From Proteiniclasticum ruminis DSM 24773 (GTDB lineage: Bacteria > Bacillota > Clostridia > Clostridiales > Clostridiaceae): a stretch of DNA of 64,000 nt. The stretch is taken from assembly GCF_000701905.1 (NCBI RefSeq), contig NZ_JNKC01000007.1, positions 1 to 64,000 of the forward strand. The letters run 5' to 3'. Below, piece after piece: positions 62,632 to 64,000 of the stretch. The notes beneath the pieces are model-generated. The model was not told the DNA's origin, did no database searches, and was given only the letters and a program-made list of their open reading frames with translations. Made by a program: the position numbers and the translations under genes. Position 1 is the first letter of the stretch. Each line of letters opens with the position of its first letter.

Positions 62632-64000
62632 CTAAAACCTGAAATATAAGAACGGATTATATGCGCCATCTACGATGTAAGCCAAACAAAGAATAAAAAG
62701 AACGCCTTCCAGTGCTGCAAAAATCACATGGCTTCCTTTTTTCATCTTAAGTCTCCGATAGGTTCTGTAGGGGTAAGGGGTTGAAGCCACAGCAAGAAGT
62801 AAAAACAGCAGACTGTATCGGGACGTATAAAAAGGAAACAGGCTGTCGCTGAAGGCATTCTGGAAAAGCATCGCTTTCAGGTACCCGAAAAGGTGAGAAA
62901 GGTCTTCCAGAGCAAACACTGCAAAACTGAGCCCCAGAATGGTCAGTGTATAGAAGCGCCTTACAGCTGAATTTGTTTTGGACAGCAGCTCTAGAAGAAA
63001 TGTCTTCTCAAAAAGAAGAACAACAGCAAAAACAGCTCCCCACAACAGATAGTTCCAGGCAGCGCCATGCCAGAATCCTGTCAGGAGCCAGACAATGGCG
63101 ATGTTTCTAAGCGTCTTCACCTTTCCTTTCCGGTTTCCTCCCAAAGGGATATAAACATACTCCCGGAACCAGCTGCCAAGGCTCATGTGCCATCTGCGCC
63201 AAAACTCAGTGATACTTTGGGATGTAAGGGGATAATTGAAATTCTCCAGAAAATCAAACCCAAAGATCTTTCCAAGCCCGATGGCCATGTCGGAATAGCC
63301 GCTGAAATCAAAATAGATCTGAAAGATAAAGGCCGCCACGCCAAGCCAGGCAGTGACAAAGGACAGATCCCCCACGGGAAGTGACCTCACCTCTTCCCAT
63401 AACAGTCCGATGCTGTTTGCAAGAAGAACCTTTTTTCCGAGCCCCAAAATAAAGCGTTCAATGCCTTCTCTAAGCGTGCTCTCTGTGATCTCCCTGTTCA
63501 TGAGCTGCTTTTCCACGTCCTTATAAATGACGATGGGACCTGCGATGAGCTGGGGAAACATGGACACATAAGCGCCAAAGGTGATGAGATTCTTCTGGGC
63601 TTTTGTGTTGCCGCGATAGACATCAATGCTGTAGGACATGGTCTGGAACGTGAAGAAAGAGATGCCCACAGGAAGGGCGACTCTCAAAAGCGGGATCTCC
63701 CACCCAAATACAGCATTCATGTTGGTCAGGAAAAAATCTCCATACTTAAAAAAGCCCAAAAGCCCCAGATTCAGCGCTATGGAAAGGATAAGAAATAATC
63801 TGGTCAGCATCTTATTTTCTCGGAACTTCTCAATGAGCAGTCCATTGGTGTAATCAATAAGGATGGACAGAATCATCATAGTTATGTAGATGGGTTCTCC
63901 AAAACCGTAGAAGATGAGACTGACCAGAAGCAGCAGACCATTTCTTGCTTTCTTCGGTACTGTATAATACAGCAGTATGGTGATGGGCAGAAAGTAAAAA
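62632..64000 (-). CDS. MBOAT family O-acyltransferase, AlgI-like (5' end outside window)
   Basis: Membrane-bound O-acyltransferase that passes acyl groups across the membrane for polysaccharide modification. The frame stays open from the stop at 62632 to the window edge: codons beyond the first internal ATG read a typical AlgI start region (ITILLYYTVPKKARNGLLLL; SLIFYGFGEPIYIT). About 456 residues are visible, so the true start is not far outside. Family motifs: PVGISFFTFQTMSYSIDVYR, SITEFWRRWHMSLGSWFREY and the catalytic His in LLTGFWHGAAWNYLLWG. Confidence 0.93.
   Translation of the reverse strand, partial: FYFLPITILLYYTVPKKARNGLLLLVSLIFYGFGEPIYITMMILSILIDYTNGLLIEKFRENKMLTRLFLILSIALNLGLLGFFKYGDFFLTNMNAVFGWEIPLLRVALPVGISFFTFQTMSYSIDVYRGNTKAQKNLITFGAYVSMFPQLIAGPIVIYKDVEKQLMNREITESTLREGIERFILGLGKKVLLANSIGLLWEEVRSLPVGDLSFVTAWLGVAAFIFQIYFDFSGYSDMAIGLGKIFGFDFLENFNYPLTSQSITEFWRRWHMSLGSWFREYVYIPLGGNRKGKVKTLRNIAIVWLLTGFWHGAAWNYLLWGAVFAVVLLFEKTFLLELLSKTNSAVRRFYTLTILGLSFAVFALEDLSHLFGYLKAMLFQNAFSDSLFPFYTSRYSLLFLLLAVASTPYPYRTYRRLKMKKGSHVIFAALEGVLFILCLAYIVDGAYNPFLYFRF

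Overview
The window is a chromosomal segment of a Gram-positive anaerobe, most likely an amino-acid-fermenting member of the Clostridia. Pointers are the recR-ybaB-dnaX block, a large Bacillus/Clostridium-type SRP RNA, AGGAGG-type ribosome binding sites, lipoboxes with Lgt, a GlcT/PTS antitermination leader, an MhqR quinone-stress regulon, and a complete ornithine-oxidation cluster of the C. sticklandii type. Base composition is moderate for the group. I cannot name the genus with confidence. I saw no insertion sequence, integrase or phage gene.

Layout. 1-240: leader-proximal end of a type I-C-like CRISPR array, cut by the window edge. 505-3223: recR, ybaB, dnaX. 3436-5091: Na/phosphate symporter. 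5147-5504: SRP RNA and tRNA-Ser. 5696-8982: DUF1015, serA, serC. 9231-17099: the ornithine cluster read leftwards as ord-ortA-ortB-oraS-oraE-mutL-like-orr. 17483-18145: DedA protein. 18228-31959: a carbohydrate-use locus with a YesL-like protein, two inverting-phosphorylase-type enzymes, an ABC importer without ATPase, a YesMN-type two-component system and a cupin. 32022-36011: lipoproteins, lgt and an unknown gene. 36167-36241: tRNA-Arg. 36355-45186: a giant cyclic beta-1,2-glucan synthase. 45490-50715: nitronate monooxygenase-like protein, membrane protein, serpin lipoprotein, AI-2E-type exporter, stress protein. 50937-53905: ptsG under its antiterminator glcT. 53988-58120: second AI-2E protein, a 46-residue ribbon-helix-helix protein, fruK, DUF697 protein. 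58257-61328: MhqR regulon. 61504-64000: DHHW/MBOAT acyl-transfer pair, open at the right edge.

How it fits together. The cell is built to oxidise ornithine (racemase, B12/PLP aminomutase, dehydrogenase, thiolase) and to import and phosphorolyse beta-linked oligosaccharides. The two transcription units of the sugar locus share one regulatory architecture: a near-identical 18-bp AGGT...ACCT element exactly 19 bp before a weak -35, then 17 bp to TATACT. This is the best candidate for the binding site of the adjacent AraC-type response regulator. Nearby the same genome synthesises a beta-1,2-glucan; that gene has a TTG start after a perfect Shine-Dalgarno and a terminator-like hairpin in its leader. 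Other readable controls are the GlcT RAT/terminator before ptsG, two MhqR boxes, and consensus promoters for tRNA-Ser, tRNA-Arg, ndvB and mhqR.
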